Shown here: positions 1 through 6,642 of the stretch, piece by piece
Layout: every line of letters starts with the position of its first letter
Numbering within the stretch: position 1 is the first letter of the stretch
DNA from: Deltaproteobacteria bacterium
Lineage (GTDB): Bacteria > Desulfobacterota > Binatia > UBA9968
NCBI GenBank assembly: GCA_016844625.1
Contig: JAERMN010000014.1
Span: forward strand, 1-16,746
DNA: 16,746 nt
Direction of reading: 5' to 3'
The notes under the pieces: model-generated
What the model was told of the DNA's origin: nothing
Databases searched by the model: none
What the model saw: only the letters and a program-made list of their open reading frames with translations
Program-made: the position numbers and the translations under genes

Positions 1-65
1 ACCCCCAGGTCCAACGCCAACATCAGTAGCACAAAGACGATGAATCCTACCCAAAGCCAAATCAT
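1..65 (-). CDS. TerC/Alx-family membrane protein, N-terminal fragment cut by window edge
   Basis: Only the first 21 codons are inside the window. They read MIWLWVGFIVFVLLMLALDL, a first transmembrane helix ending in the A-L/I-D-L signature that also begins the TerC protein at 1411-2709 (MLALDLLVFH). The ATG at 65-63 has a good GGAGAG ribosome-binding site 6 bases upstream. TerC/Alx proteins are multi-pass inner-membrane transporters linked to Mn2+ or Ca2+ handling and, in some lineages, to tellurite resistance. This would be the second TerC of the same minus-strand block, downstream of the voltage-gated channel. The identification rests on one helix plus context, and the rest lies beyond base 1. 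Confidence 0.6.
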   Translation of the reverse strand, partial: MIWLWVGFIVFVLLMLALDLG

Positions 66-222
66 TCGCTACTCTCCTCGTTCGTGGGTCAAGCCACCTG
101 GTGTTCGCCAGTCAGTTGATACTGCTGGCGCTTTCATGAACCGCATCGCCTGGGGCACTGGTTCCATACTGCGGCCATCGGCGAGGACAACGCCGGATCC
201 GTCGATCTCGCTCCACACGAGA
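66..222. other. Intergenic spacer between second terC and channel gene
   Basis: About 157 bases separate the stop of the channel's coiled-coil tail from the next terC start. No convincing promoter or hairpin terminator was found; only the terC ribosome-binding site at the left end is clear. Confidence 0.4.
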
Positions 223-333
223 TCACGATTTCGGCGGCCCGCGCAGCGCCTCGATTTCTCGCCGCAACGCGCGTACCTCGTCGAGGATCAGCCGGGTGTG
301 CGCCTCTCCCTCTCCCTTGAGGTCTTCCGTGAC
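223..333 (-). other. Orphaned in-frame coiled-coil tail of the voltage-gated channel, behind a TAA stop
   Basis: Directly after the TAA at 336-334, the same reading frame stays open for 36 codons to a TGA at 225-223. It begins VTEDLKGEGEAHTR and continues with ILDEVRALRREIEALRG, a charged amphipathic helix with heptad-like spacing. This is what follows S6 in NaChBac/NavAb-type channels, where the cytoplasmic C-terminus forms a four-helix coiled coil that stabilises the tetramer. With this tail the protein would be 270 codons long, against 274 residues for NaChBac and 267 for NavAb. A single CAA-to-TAA change would explain the interruption. Preservation of the tail suggests the stop is recent, is a sequencing error, or is read through. 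Confidence 0.75.
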
Positions 334-1035
334 TTACGACTGCATCGCGTTGACGACCACCGCGATGAACAGGTTCAATACCATGAACGTCGCGATCAGC
401 AGGTAGGTGACGAAGAATATCCAAGCATATGGCGACTGCGCCATGACCGCGCGCGCAATGTCGGGCCAGCCCTCGACCGTCATCACCTGGAACAGCGTGA
501 AGAGCGAGGCGCCGATCTCGCCGAAAAACTCCGGCGCGATTTCGCCGAACAGCTTCGTGGCCAGCACCGCCGACACGTAAAGCACGAGTGCCATCAAGCC
601 GATGATCGACGCCATCCCGGGCAATGCCGTGAGCAGGGCGCTGACCACCCCGCGCATCGAGGGCACCAGTGATACGAGCCGCAGCACACGCAACACGCGC
701 AGGGCGCGCAAGACGCTGAACGCGCCGCTCGTGGGCATCAGCGCGATCCCGACGATCAGGAAATCGAACATGCGCCACGGGTCCTGAAAGAAGCGACGGC
801 GGTAGACGAAGAATCGCGACAGCAACTCGACCACGAAGACGGCTAGCACCGTTCGATCGATTACGTGCAGCAGGCCGCCGACACGCGCCACAACTGCAGG
901 GGAGGTTTCGAGTCCGAGCGTGATGGCGTTGGCGACGATCAGCGTGGTCATTGCTCTTTCGAAGCGCACACTCTCTATGAAACCGCGGACGCGCTCGCGC
1001 AGGCTCGGTGCGAGATCGGCATTGCTTGTATTCAC
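334..1035 (-). CDS. Voltage-gated cation channel, NaChBac/CavMr type (ends early at TAA)
   Basis: This is a single-domain, six-helix voltage-gated channel that would work as a homotetramer in the inner membrane. From the GTG at 1035-1033, S1 spans about residues 28-43 and S2 and S3 follow. S4 carries four arginines at every third position (R110, R113, R116, R119). S5 lies around 141-160. The pore helix LFTLFQVM leads into the filter T186-V-E-G-W-P-D192, and S6 (about 204-228) ends in LNLFIAVVVNAM. NaChBac and NavAb have T-L-E-S-W; here Ser is Gly, as I recall for the Ca2+-selective CavMr. The GTG is chosen because GGAGAAGG sits just upstream and because the upstream extension is low-complexity and not family-like. 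The next TAA removes the coiled-coil tail (223-333). The gene looks visibly richer in GC, with more GC-ending codons, than the adjacent terC, and lies between a purC remnant and a second terC, which suggests transfer. Confidence 0.88.
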   Translation of the reverse strand: MNTSNADLAPSLRERVRGFIESVRFERAMTTLIVANAITLGLETSPAVVARVGGLLHVIDRTVLAVFVVELLSRFFVYRRRFFQDPWRMFDFLIVGIALMPTSGAFSVLRALRVLRVLRLVSLVPSMRGVVSALLTALPGMASIIGLMALVLYVSAVLATKLFGEIAPEFFGEIGASLFTLFQVMTVEGWPDIARAVMAQSPYAWIFFVTYLLIATFMVLNLFIAVVVNAMQS

Positions 1036-1052
1036 CGTGCCTTCTCCATGGA
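1035..1052 (-). promoter_or_regulatory. Ribosome-binding site fixing the GTG start of the channel
   Basis: On the minus strand the sequence reads GGAGAAGGCACGGTG: a strong GGAG/AAGG Shine-Dalgarno with the GTG 8 bases after GGAG. No comparable site precedes the farther-upstream ATGs. Confidence 0.6.
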
Positions 1053-1257
1053 TTCCGAGATAGAACCCCCCATCACCAAACCCCATCGCGTGGCTCCTCG
1101 TTCCGGCAGTAGGACGCGATCCCGACCCAACGTCGTTCCGGCATCGTCGCGACATGCTCGCGCGGCCCACACGACACCAGGTGAGCGAGGCCTTCCAGTT
1201 GTCGGCTGACTTGCTGGCCTATCTGTGTCTGCAAAGCCAGCAGGGGCACCAGCGGCA

Positions 1258-1294
1258 CGATGTAGTTCTGAATCGTATAGGTAGGACTACATCG
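1258..1294. repeat. 9-bp perfect inverted repeat at the break in the purC remnant
   Basis: CGATGTAGT at 1258-1266 and ACTACATCG at 1286-1294 are exact reverse complements around a 19-base loop. Recognisable PurC sequence stops inside this loop, so the repeat sits on the breakpoint. Confidence 0.6.
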
Positions 1295-1401
1295 AAACAG
1301 GAAAGACGGTCCGAAGCCGCAATCAGTAGACGATCGCCCAAATCATAAATGTCTTTCACCTTGCCGCGCTTGAAAAGCGGTATTCCCGTTATGTGAGACA
1401 A
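1282..1401 (-). pseudogene. purC: purC (SAICAR synthetase) N-terminal remnant
   Basis: Forty codons from the TTG at 1401 match the N-terminus of phosphoribosylaminoimidazole-succinocarboxamide synthase, including GIPLFKRGKVKDIYDLGDRL and then SDRLSCFDVVLP. The family normally reads F-R/K-R-G-K-V-R-D-I-Y-D-L-G-D-x-L-L-I-V-x-S/T-D-R-I/L-S-A-F-D-V-V-L-P. After this the frame goes to unrelated sequence and stops, and the ATP-binding and catalytic remainder (about 250 residues) is absent. Another frame (1073-1258) has a weak LEGLAHLVS/MPER likeness to the next part of PurC, which I do not rely on. The remnant begins within 10 bases of the terC stop. It is a scar, not a working gene. Confidence 0.75.
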
Positions 1402-1410
1402 TTCTTCATT

Positions 1411-2709
1411 TTACTCACCTACTCTCACTGAATGACTTACTTTGCGAGCCGCCACAATGGCGTCTTCGTAGCGCTTCTCTTTCCGCGCCGCCCAAGCAAA
1501 GTTTAGCGCTCCTTCGGCGTCATTAAATGTTGGCGTTTCCAATGCGCGTTGGCTCTGCTTGGCCTCAAATAGGTCGCGCTGCGCAACGCGGATCGCCACT
1601 ATCGCGTCATCAGCAGATGGACCGCTTGAAATAGATGTCCATTTCACACTTGCCAGGACGACGGCGACTATGGCCAGCAAAATTGAGGGCTTAACGGGGC
1701 CCGTTTTTGATCTCATTCTCGATGCTACTTGTGCCGTGCGGCGCGGCCCCTTGCGTGGGGCGTGGCCGGGGTTCGGCTCTGAGGTTGGGACCTGCGCCAG
1801 TTTCGGTTGCACCAGAGAAGCCAGAATAGAGATGGCCAGTATTCCTGCCACCACCCCTAAGGAGATGCCGATGGGGATCTTGTAGAAATCGACGAGCATC
1901 ATCTTGACGCCCACAAAGCAGAGGACAAATGCAAGCCCGACCTTAAGATAGCGAAACATCTCCAAAATTCCGGCCAACAGAAAGTAGAGCGCGCGCAGGC
2001 CCAAAATAGCGAATATGTTGGATGTGTAGACGATGAAGGGGTCGAGAGTTATGGCGAAGATAGCGGGGATGGAGTCTACGGCAAAGATCACGTCTGTCGT
2101 CTCAATCACAAGCAGAACCACAAAGAGCGGCGTGGCCCAGAGGCGCCCATCGATGCGGACGAAAAAGCGTTGCCCGTGAAACTCTTTGGTAATAGGCATC
2201 CAGCGGCGGAGCAAAACGACGGCAGGATTCTTCTCCGGCTCAATTTTTTCGTCACCGGCGAAGAACATCTTGACGCCCGTGATAATCAGAAAGCCGCCGA
2301 ATATGTAGATGATCCAGTGAAACGCGCTCAGCAGGGCGGCCCCCGCCGCGATAAATATCGCGCGCATGATCAGGGCGCCCAGGATGCCCCAGAAAAGAAC
2401 CCGATGCTGGTACATCGCTGGAACGGCGAAGTACGAAAAGATCATGATGAAAACAAAGATGTTGTCCACGCTCAGGGACTTCTCGATCAGGTAGCCGGCG
2501 AGAAACTCCATGGCCTTCTCCGATCCCCACAGGTAGTAAATCCCCAGGTTGAAAATCAGAGCCAGAGAGATCCAAACGACGCTCCAAGAGAAAGCCTCTC
2601 GCAGTGAAACGGCGTGGGCTTTGCGGTGGAACACCAATAGGTCGAGGGCGAGCATGCCCAGGACGAAGATGTTAAAGATGATCCATGAGTAAACGCTGTC
2701 TGATGTCAT
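1411..2709 (-). CDS. TerC/Alx-family membrane transporter with fused C-terminal DUF4398-like tail
   Basis: Residues 1-300 are a complete TerC protein with about nine membrane helices. Family signatures are LALDLLVFH (20-28), GYLIEKSLSVDNIFV (72-86), RVLFWGILGALIMR, ETTDVIFAVDSIPAIFA (203-219, the conserved acidic pair) and TSNIFAILGLRALYF. TerC/Alx proteins handle Mn2+/Ca2+ and are often stress-induced; a link to tellurite should not be assumed. Residues 301-432 are unusual. A basic, proline-rich linker precedes a single hydrophobic helix (about 341-356) and an alanine-rich helical tail (ALNFAWAARKEKRYEDAIVAARK) resembling DUF4398. Met332 could be the relic start of a once separate anchored protein. 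The start has AAGGAG 6 bases upstream and overlaps the previous gene by one base (TGATG), implying translational coupling. Typical TerC proteins have about 320 residues. Confidence 0.93.
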   Translation of the reverse strand: MTSDSVYSWIIFNIFVLGMLALDLLVFHRKAHAVSLREAFSWSVVWISLALIFNLGIYYLWGSEKAMEFLAGYLIEKSLSVDNIFVFIMIFSYFAVPAMYQHRVLFWGILGALIMRAIFIAAGAALLSAFHWIIYIFGGFLIITGVKMFFAGDEKIEPEKNPAVVLLRRWMPITKEFHGQRFFVRIDGRLWATPLFVVLLVIETTDVIFAVDSIPAIFAITLDPFIVYTSNIFAILGLRALYFLLAGILEMFRYLKVGLAFVLCFVGVKMMLVDFYKIPIGISLGVVAGILAISILASLVQPKLAQVPTSEPNPGHAPRKGPRRTAQVASRMRSKTGPVKPSILLAIVAVVLASVKWTSISSGPSADDAIVAIRVAQRDLFEAKQSQRALETPTFNDAEGALNFAWAARKEKRYEDAIVAARKVSHSVRVGE

Positions 2710-3029
2710 CAGTTCTCCTTAGCGGGCAGTGCACAATAGAGGACTAGGGCAACGAGCCCGAGAATTCCCATCAAGCCAGAGGGAATAAAGTCACCGCTCA
2801 CCGCTAAACGGTAAGCGAAAAACGCCATTAGCAGGACGGTTATAAAAGGGGCGAAAACAAACCCCAGCTCTTTGCGTCTGAGCACGCCGAGACCGCTGGC
2901 CAGAAGCCCAAACCCGGAGGCGATCCCTCCCATGAGGGATGCGACGCTGGCGGTGTTGGTATAACCGATAATTCCGCCGCCGAGCACCAGGAGCCCAAAA
3001 AGCAAAATCACGATACCGGGTGCGGTCAT
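2709..3029 (-). CDS. TMEM14/UPF0136-like small membrane protein
   Basis: This 106-residue protein has four hydrophobic helices with little between them. It opens with a glycine-rich helix (GIVILLFGLLVLGGGIIGY), followed by a second Gly-rich segment SLMGGIASGFGLLASGLGVL. That pattern and length are typical of the TMEM14 (UPF0136) family, whose bacterial members have no firm function. It is immediately followed by terC with a one-base TGATG overlap, so the two are very likely translated together and may act together in the membrane. Its own ATG overlaps the TGA of a possible 25-codon upstream ORF. Confidence 0.75.
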   Translation of the reverse strand: MTAPGIVILLFGLLVLGGGIIGYTNTASVASLMGGIASGFGLLASGLGVLRRKELGFVFAPFITVLLMAFFAYRLAVSGDFIPSGLMGILGLVALVLYCALPAKEN

Positions 3030-3103
3030 TGTCTTATGCCTGCCATGCTCTCCAACCGGCCGATCCGCTCTTCAACAGGCAGACGGGTTCCGCCCAGAGT
3101 CAT
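3026..3103 (-). CDS. Possible 25-residue leader ORF coupled to the TMEM14 gene
   Basis: ATG at 3103-3101 opens 25 codons (MTLGGTRLPVEERIGRLESM, then AGIRQ) ending in a TGA that overlaps the next ATG as ATGA. The frame is also open upstream back to about 3173, without a start codon. It contains charged, protein-like sequence (VNQYVHRKPLDRRDIM), so it may be the end of a small gene whose start has been lost. GGCGGG is a possible ribosome-binding site. No family was recognised; the arrangement is the main support. Confidence 0.25.
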   Translation of the reverse strand: MTLGGTRLPVEERIGRLESMAGIRQ

Positions 3104-3165
3104 GATATCCCGCCGGTCAAGAGGTTTACGATGAACATACTGGTTGACTGCACCGCTCTCATGCT

Positions 3166-3474
3166 CTAGCGCTCACGCCTCCGCTCCAGCTCACGTGTGA
3201 CGGAGCGATCTAGCCGATCTGACGCAATATCTATGGCATTGTGGAGGTAAGCGTCGGTTCCCTCCACCATCACTTTCCCCGACGGAGAGAGGGTCGCTGT
3301 AACCCGGCATTGCTTATCAAACCCGCCGCGTGGGCCGTTGAGGTCGGTGAGTTTCACGGCGATCTGCCTGATCCTTGGCCCAAACCGGCTCAGCGCAAAC
3401 CGTACGCGGCTCTCCACATGGGTCAGCACTGCTTCGGTCAGTTCTACATGTCGTCCTCGGATGCCAAACTTCAT
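3166..3474 (-). CDS. hpf: Short-form ribosome hibernation promoting factor (HPF/RaiA family)
   Basis: The 102-residue product begins MKFGIRGRHVELTEAVLTHVE and has the family's beta-alpha-beta-beta-beta-alpha layout: IRGRHVELTEAV, RIRQIAVKLTDLNGPRGG, CRVTATLSPSGKVMVEGTD, then AYLHNAIDIASDRLDRSVTRELERRRER. The D-AY-AID-A-D-L-R motif of sigma-54 modulation/HPF proteins is clear. These proteins bind the 30S decoding region and inactivate or dimerise ribosomes in stress. This is the short form without the long C-terminal dimerisation domain. The start is set at the second Met because AAGGAA lies 7 bases upstream and homology begins there. Its place among FtsH and membrane-stress genes fits a stress role. 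Confidence 0.88.
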   Translation of the reverse strand: MKFGIRGRHVELTEAVLTHVESRVRFALSRFGPRIRQIAVKLTDLNGPRGGFDKQCRVTATLSPSGKVMVEGTDAYLHNAIDIASDRLDRSVTRELERRRER

Positions 3475-3517
3475 AAACGCTTCCTTTCTCTGCCCAGAAC
3501 TCATCGAGTTGCCATCC

Positions 3518-4499
3518 TTATTGGCCGCGAATCAAACTGGGTAGTTGCGTGGCGTCGATTTTCTGCGATTGCTGCTGGATTTGGCCCGCGTATTTCGAGT
3601 GTAGGCCGGTGGCTTTTTCTTTTAGCTGGTCGACTAGCTGGCGCATCTCGACATTGGAAAGTGTGCGGCCGCCGGCATAGTAATTTTGCGCCATCTGGCC
3701 GATGGCGTAGGTGGCGGCGAAGGAGAGCGCGGAGCTGGTCGCCTGGGTGGCGACGGATTTGCCAATCTTGCCGCCAAGTTTGCCGAACAACCCGCCGAAC
3801 AACTTCGTCGCATAGCCTTCGAGAACTTGCGAGCTGATACCCACGCCGGCGGTGGCAAGGAGTTCCTTGATGTGGCCGGAGTTCGACCTCGTAGCCATAT
3901 TTTTTGCCGATGCGGTACACCAGCTTCATCTGCAAAGGGATAATCGCCAGGGTGGACAGCGACTGAGGCATCAACTCCAAAGCGCCATTGAGAATCGAAG
4001 AGTTAAGGATCATATCGTCGATGTCATTGCCTGTTGTGGCGCTCGCGACAACCGCAACCGCCTGCTTGGCTTCAACGGGCGTGGTTGCCGGCGCCGCAAC
4101 GGCTAAATCTGGGAAAGCTACGGCTTCGGCGTCTTTCTCGATGCGCGTCGCTAAATTGGTGTCTAGGCGAAGCACTTGGCGAAGTTGATCGAGAAAACTT
4201 TTCTCTCGGGGTGTCAGGAGATTATCGGCCTCGCAGACGCTGACCGCCATTTCATAGGCGAACTGGCGCAGTTCCATGCGCTCGAGCGGCTGCGCGGCCT
4301 GCGCCAAAGCGACCTGGCCAAGCAGTACGTGCTGATAGAGCGCGGCATGATTCGTGTCCGTTGCCTTCAGGTTGTCCATGATCGCTTTGATCGCCGCTCG
4401 TTCCACTTCGCTTTTGCCGCCGTCGGCAAACGCGGCGAGCAGACAGACGGTCAACATGGACTCGGTTTCAGCGGCATTCAGCTTTATGCGATTTTCCAT
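3518..4499 (-). pseudogene. TerB-like + DUF697 membrane-associated protein, interrupted by a frameshift
   Basis: The N-terminal part (MENRIKLNAAETESMLTVCL, then AAFADGGKSEVERAAI) is an all-helical TerB-like domain of about 130 residues. It leads to an Ala/Thr-rich linker and a hydrophobic DUF697/YcjF-like section (LNGALELMPQSLSTLAIIPL, QMKLVYRIGKKYGYEVE). At about 3880-3890 the frame breaks. The continuation (SGHIKELLATAGVGISSQVL, then YATKLFGGLFGKLGGKIG) is in the next frame down to 3518. Removing one base in GTCGAACTCCGG joins them into a protein of about 327 residues. Each half alone is incomplete, so the lesion is real or a sequencing error. The ATG at 4499 follows AGAGAG; a GTG at 4523 is an alternative start. 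The C-terminal Gly-rich section suggests membrane insertion. No exact biochemical role is known. Confidence 0.75.
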
Positions 4500-4530
4500 A
4501 AGCTCTCTTTGGTCCTGACTCACTTCAAGT

Positions 4531-4731
4531 TCACGAGGATTTCTTGCTGTCGCGCCAACGCTTTAGACGCTCTTTTAAGCTGCGCACCAACGGATGATCA
4601 GTGCCCATTAAGGCCACCCCTGCGAGAATCATCGGCACGCCGGGGATTACCGGTACCAACGTGCCGGCTATGCCGATCACGCAAAGCGCGATACCAAGAG
4701 TCACTTTCACTTTCTGCCATACGAGAATCAT
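4531..4731 (-). CDS. Small two-helix membrane protein (PGPGW-like)
   Basis: The 66 residues form two hydrophobic helices (VTLGIALCVIGIAGTLVPVI and PMILAGVALMG) joined by a Pro-Gly turn (VPVIPGVPM). A basic amphipathic end follows (HPLVRSLKERLKRWRDSKKS). The layout of helix, P-x-x-P-G-x-P, helix, then a LR-L--R tail resembles the putative transmembrane PGPGW family, though the central motif is PGVPM. It lies 26 bases after ftsH and 8 bases before the TerB-like gene's GTG, so it is in the same operon. FtsH often works with small membrane partners, but there is no direct evidence of that here. Confidence 0.6.
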   Translation of the reverse strand: MILVWQKVKVTLGIALCVIGIAGTLVPVIPGVPMILAGVALMGTDHPLVRSLKERLKRWRDSKKSS

Positions 4732-4756
4732 TGAGTGTCATTTCTCCTTGTCATGC

Positions 4757-6634
4757 TCATGAGGACGAGGCCGCGACGGCCATGCCGACCGCATCCCCGG
4801 CGCCGTGGGTGTTACCGGTTGATGTCACGATGGCTGATAGCTCCACGCCGCTAATGGTTTCCTTACTCAACAATACGCCGGCCGCTTTGTGCAGGCTCTC
4901 GGTGTTGGCCTTGAGGATGGCCGTTGTTCTTTCATATTGGCTATCGACGATGCGGCGCACTTCGAGATCGATTTCCCGTGCGATGTCGTCGCTATAGTCG
5001 GCCGGAGCGAGACCTTGGCCGTTTTGCAAGAATAGCGGCTGGTGGTTGCGGTCGAAGCTCACTTTGCCGAGCTTGTCGCTCATGCCGTAAGCTTTGACCA
5101 TGCTCTTGGCAATGTCCGTCACTTTTACCAGGTCATCGCGAGCGCCGGTGGAGGCTTCATTAAAAATTAATTCCTCGGCGACGCGGCCGCCGAGCAGCAC
5201 GGCGATACGATTTTCCAGCTCCGACTTGGTCATCAGGAAGCGGTCCTCGGTCGGCAATTGCAACGTATAGCCCAGAGCCGCCACGCCGCGCGGAATGATC
5301 GAAATCTTTTGCACCGGGTCCGCGCCCGAAACATTCAGCGCGACCAAGGCATGACCGACTTCGTGATAAGCAACTCGTTCCTTCTCCTGACGATTCAAGA
5401 CCCGATTCTTTTTCTCCAACCCAGCGATGACCCGCTCGACCGCTTCTTGGAGGTCGCTCGTGTCCACAGCTTCCTTTTCGCCGCGGACTGCGAGTAAAGC
5501 GGCCTCATTGAGAATGTTGGCGAGATCAGCGCCGGCGAAACCCACTGTCATCGCCGCAATGACCTCCAAATCAACCGACGGCGCCAACTGCACACCTTTG
5601 GCATGCACCCGAAGAATCGCCAGCCGTCCGGACTTATCCGGGCGGTCAACCAGCACTTGCCGGTCGAAGCGCCCGGCGCGCAGCAGCGCCGGGTCGAGAA
5701 TTTCCGGCCTGTTGGTCGCCGCCATCAGGATTACGCCTACGCGCGTGTCGAAGCCGTCCATCTCGACTAGGAGCTGATTGAGAGTCTGCTCGCGCTCATC
5801 GTGGCCGGATGTCATCACGCCGCGCGCTTTGCCGAGCGCGTCCAATTCGTCGATGAAGATAATGCAAGGCGCCTTTTGCTTAGCCTGCTCGAACAAGTCG
5901 CGCACCCGAGCCGCGCCGACGCCGACAAACATTTCAACGAACTCCGAGCCGCTGATCGAAAAGAAAGGCACACCGGATTCGCCCGCGACCGCCTTGGCCA
6001 AGAGAGTTTTGCCAGTGCCGGGCGGACCGACGAGCAAGATACCTTTGGGAATCCTGCCGCCGAGGCGGCTGAACTTTTCCGGCGTCTTGAGAAACTCGAC
6101 GACTTCTTGGAGCTCGGTCTTGGCCTCGTCGACGCCGGCGACATCGGCGAAGGTCACTTTGACTTCCTTTTCCAGGTAAATCTTCGCTTTGCTTTTGCCG
6201 ATGGACATAAAACCGCCGCCCAGGCCCTGCTTCTCGGCGAAGCGGCGCATGGCAAAAATCCAAATCCCGACGAACACCAGCGCCGGCACCACCCACGAAA
6301 GTAAATCGCGGATGAACGTGCTCTCGATCTGGCCGGAGAATTTCACCTTATGCGTCGCCAGCGCTTCGGCAAAATCCGCTGCCACGCGAACGGTGATAAA
6401 CTGTTTAGGCTCGTTCTCCTTGGGGTCCTTTAGGATACCGTTGATATAGTTCTGGGTGATGCGAATCTCTTGGATGCGCCCGCCGGCCAGATAAGTCTGA
6501 AACTGACTGTAGGAGATCTCTTGGATCTGGGTCATTCTGGCCCAGACTTCATGGATCAAAATCACGCCCCACAGTGCGATGAAGACGTACCAGATATTGA
6601 ATTTGGTCTTTGTGTTCAATGGTGACCTGCTCAC
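4757..6634 (-). CDS. ftsH: FtsH-type ATP-dependent membrane zinc metalloprotease
   Basis: The 625-residue protein has the full FtsH layout: a first membrane helix (about 14-29), a small periplasmic domain (YSQFQTYLAGGRIQEI), a second helix (112-129), then the AAA+ domain and protease. Walker A is GPPGTGKT (203-210), Walker B IIFIDE (258-263), and the second region of homology ATNRPEILDPALLRAGRFDR (306-325). The pore loop is FVGVGA. The zinc site is HEVGH (424-428), with Asp501 in STGARDDL as the likely third ligand. It extracts and degrades damaged or unassembled membrane proteins and some regulators. The GTG start has AGGCGG 4 bases upstream and lies 8 bases after the preceding stop. Neighbours are small membrane proteins and HPF, so this may be a stress-dedicated copy rather than the housekeeping one. 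Confidence 0.96.
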   Translation of the reverse strand: MSRSPLNTKTKFNIWYVFIALWGVILIHEVWARMTQIQEISYSQFQTYLAGGRIQEIRITQNYINGILKDPKENEPKQFITVRVAADFAEALATHKVKFSGQIESTFIRDLLSWVVPALVFVGIWIFAMRRFAEKQGLGGGFMSIGKSKAKIYLEKEVKVTFADVAGVDEAKTELQEVVEFLKTPEKFSRLGGRIPKGILLVGPPGTGKTLLAKAVAGESGVPFFSISGSEFVEMFVGVGAARVRDLFEQAKQKAPCIIFIDELDALGKARGVMTSGHDEREQTLNQLLVEMDGFDTRVGVILMAATNRPEILDPALLRAGRFDRQVLVDRPDKSGRLAILRVHAKGVQLAPSVDLEVIAAMTVGFAGADLANILNEAALLAVRGEKEAVDTSDLQEAVERVIAGLEKKNRVLNRQEKERVAYHEVGHALVALNVSGADPVQKISIIPRGVAALGYTLQLPTEDRFLMTKSELENRIAVLLGGRVAEELIFNEASTGARDDLVKVTDIAKSMVKAYGMSDKLGKVSFDRNHQPLFLQNGQGLAPADYSDDIAREIDLEVRRIVDSQYERTTAILKANTESLHKAAGVLLSKETISGVELSAIVTSTGNTHGAGDAVGMAVAASSS

Positions 6635-6642
6635 TGAACCGC

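Noticed and set aside
134..778. 214-codon open frame on the minus strand overlapping the channel
   Set aside because: Arg/Ala/Gly-rich shadow of the GC-rich channel gene with no domain-like pattern; the channel frame explains the region.
1073..1258. Continuation of PurC in another frame (QLEGLAHLVS...MPER)
   Set aside because: Likeness is short and the residues between are unlike PurC, so only the first 40 codons are called.
1..4499. Tellurite-resistance (ter) operon
   Set aside because: TerC and a TerB-like domain are present, but TerA, TerD, TerE and TerZ are not. These two families are widespread outside ter operons.
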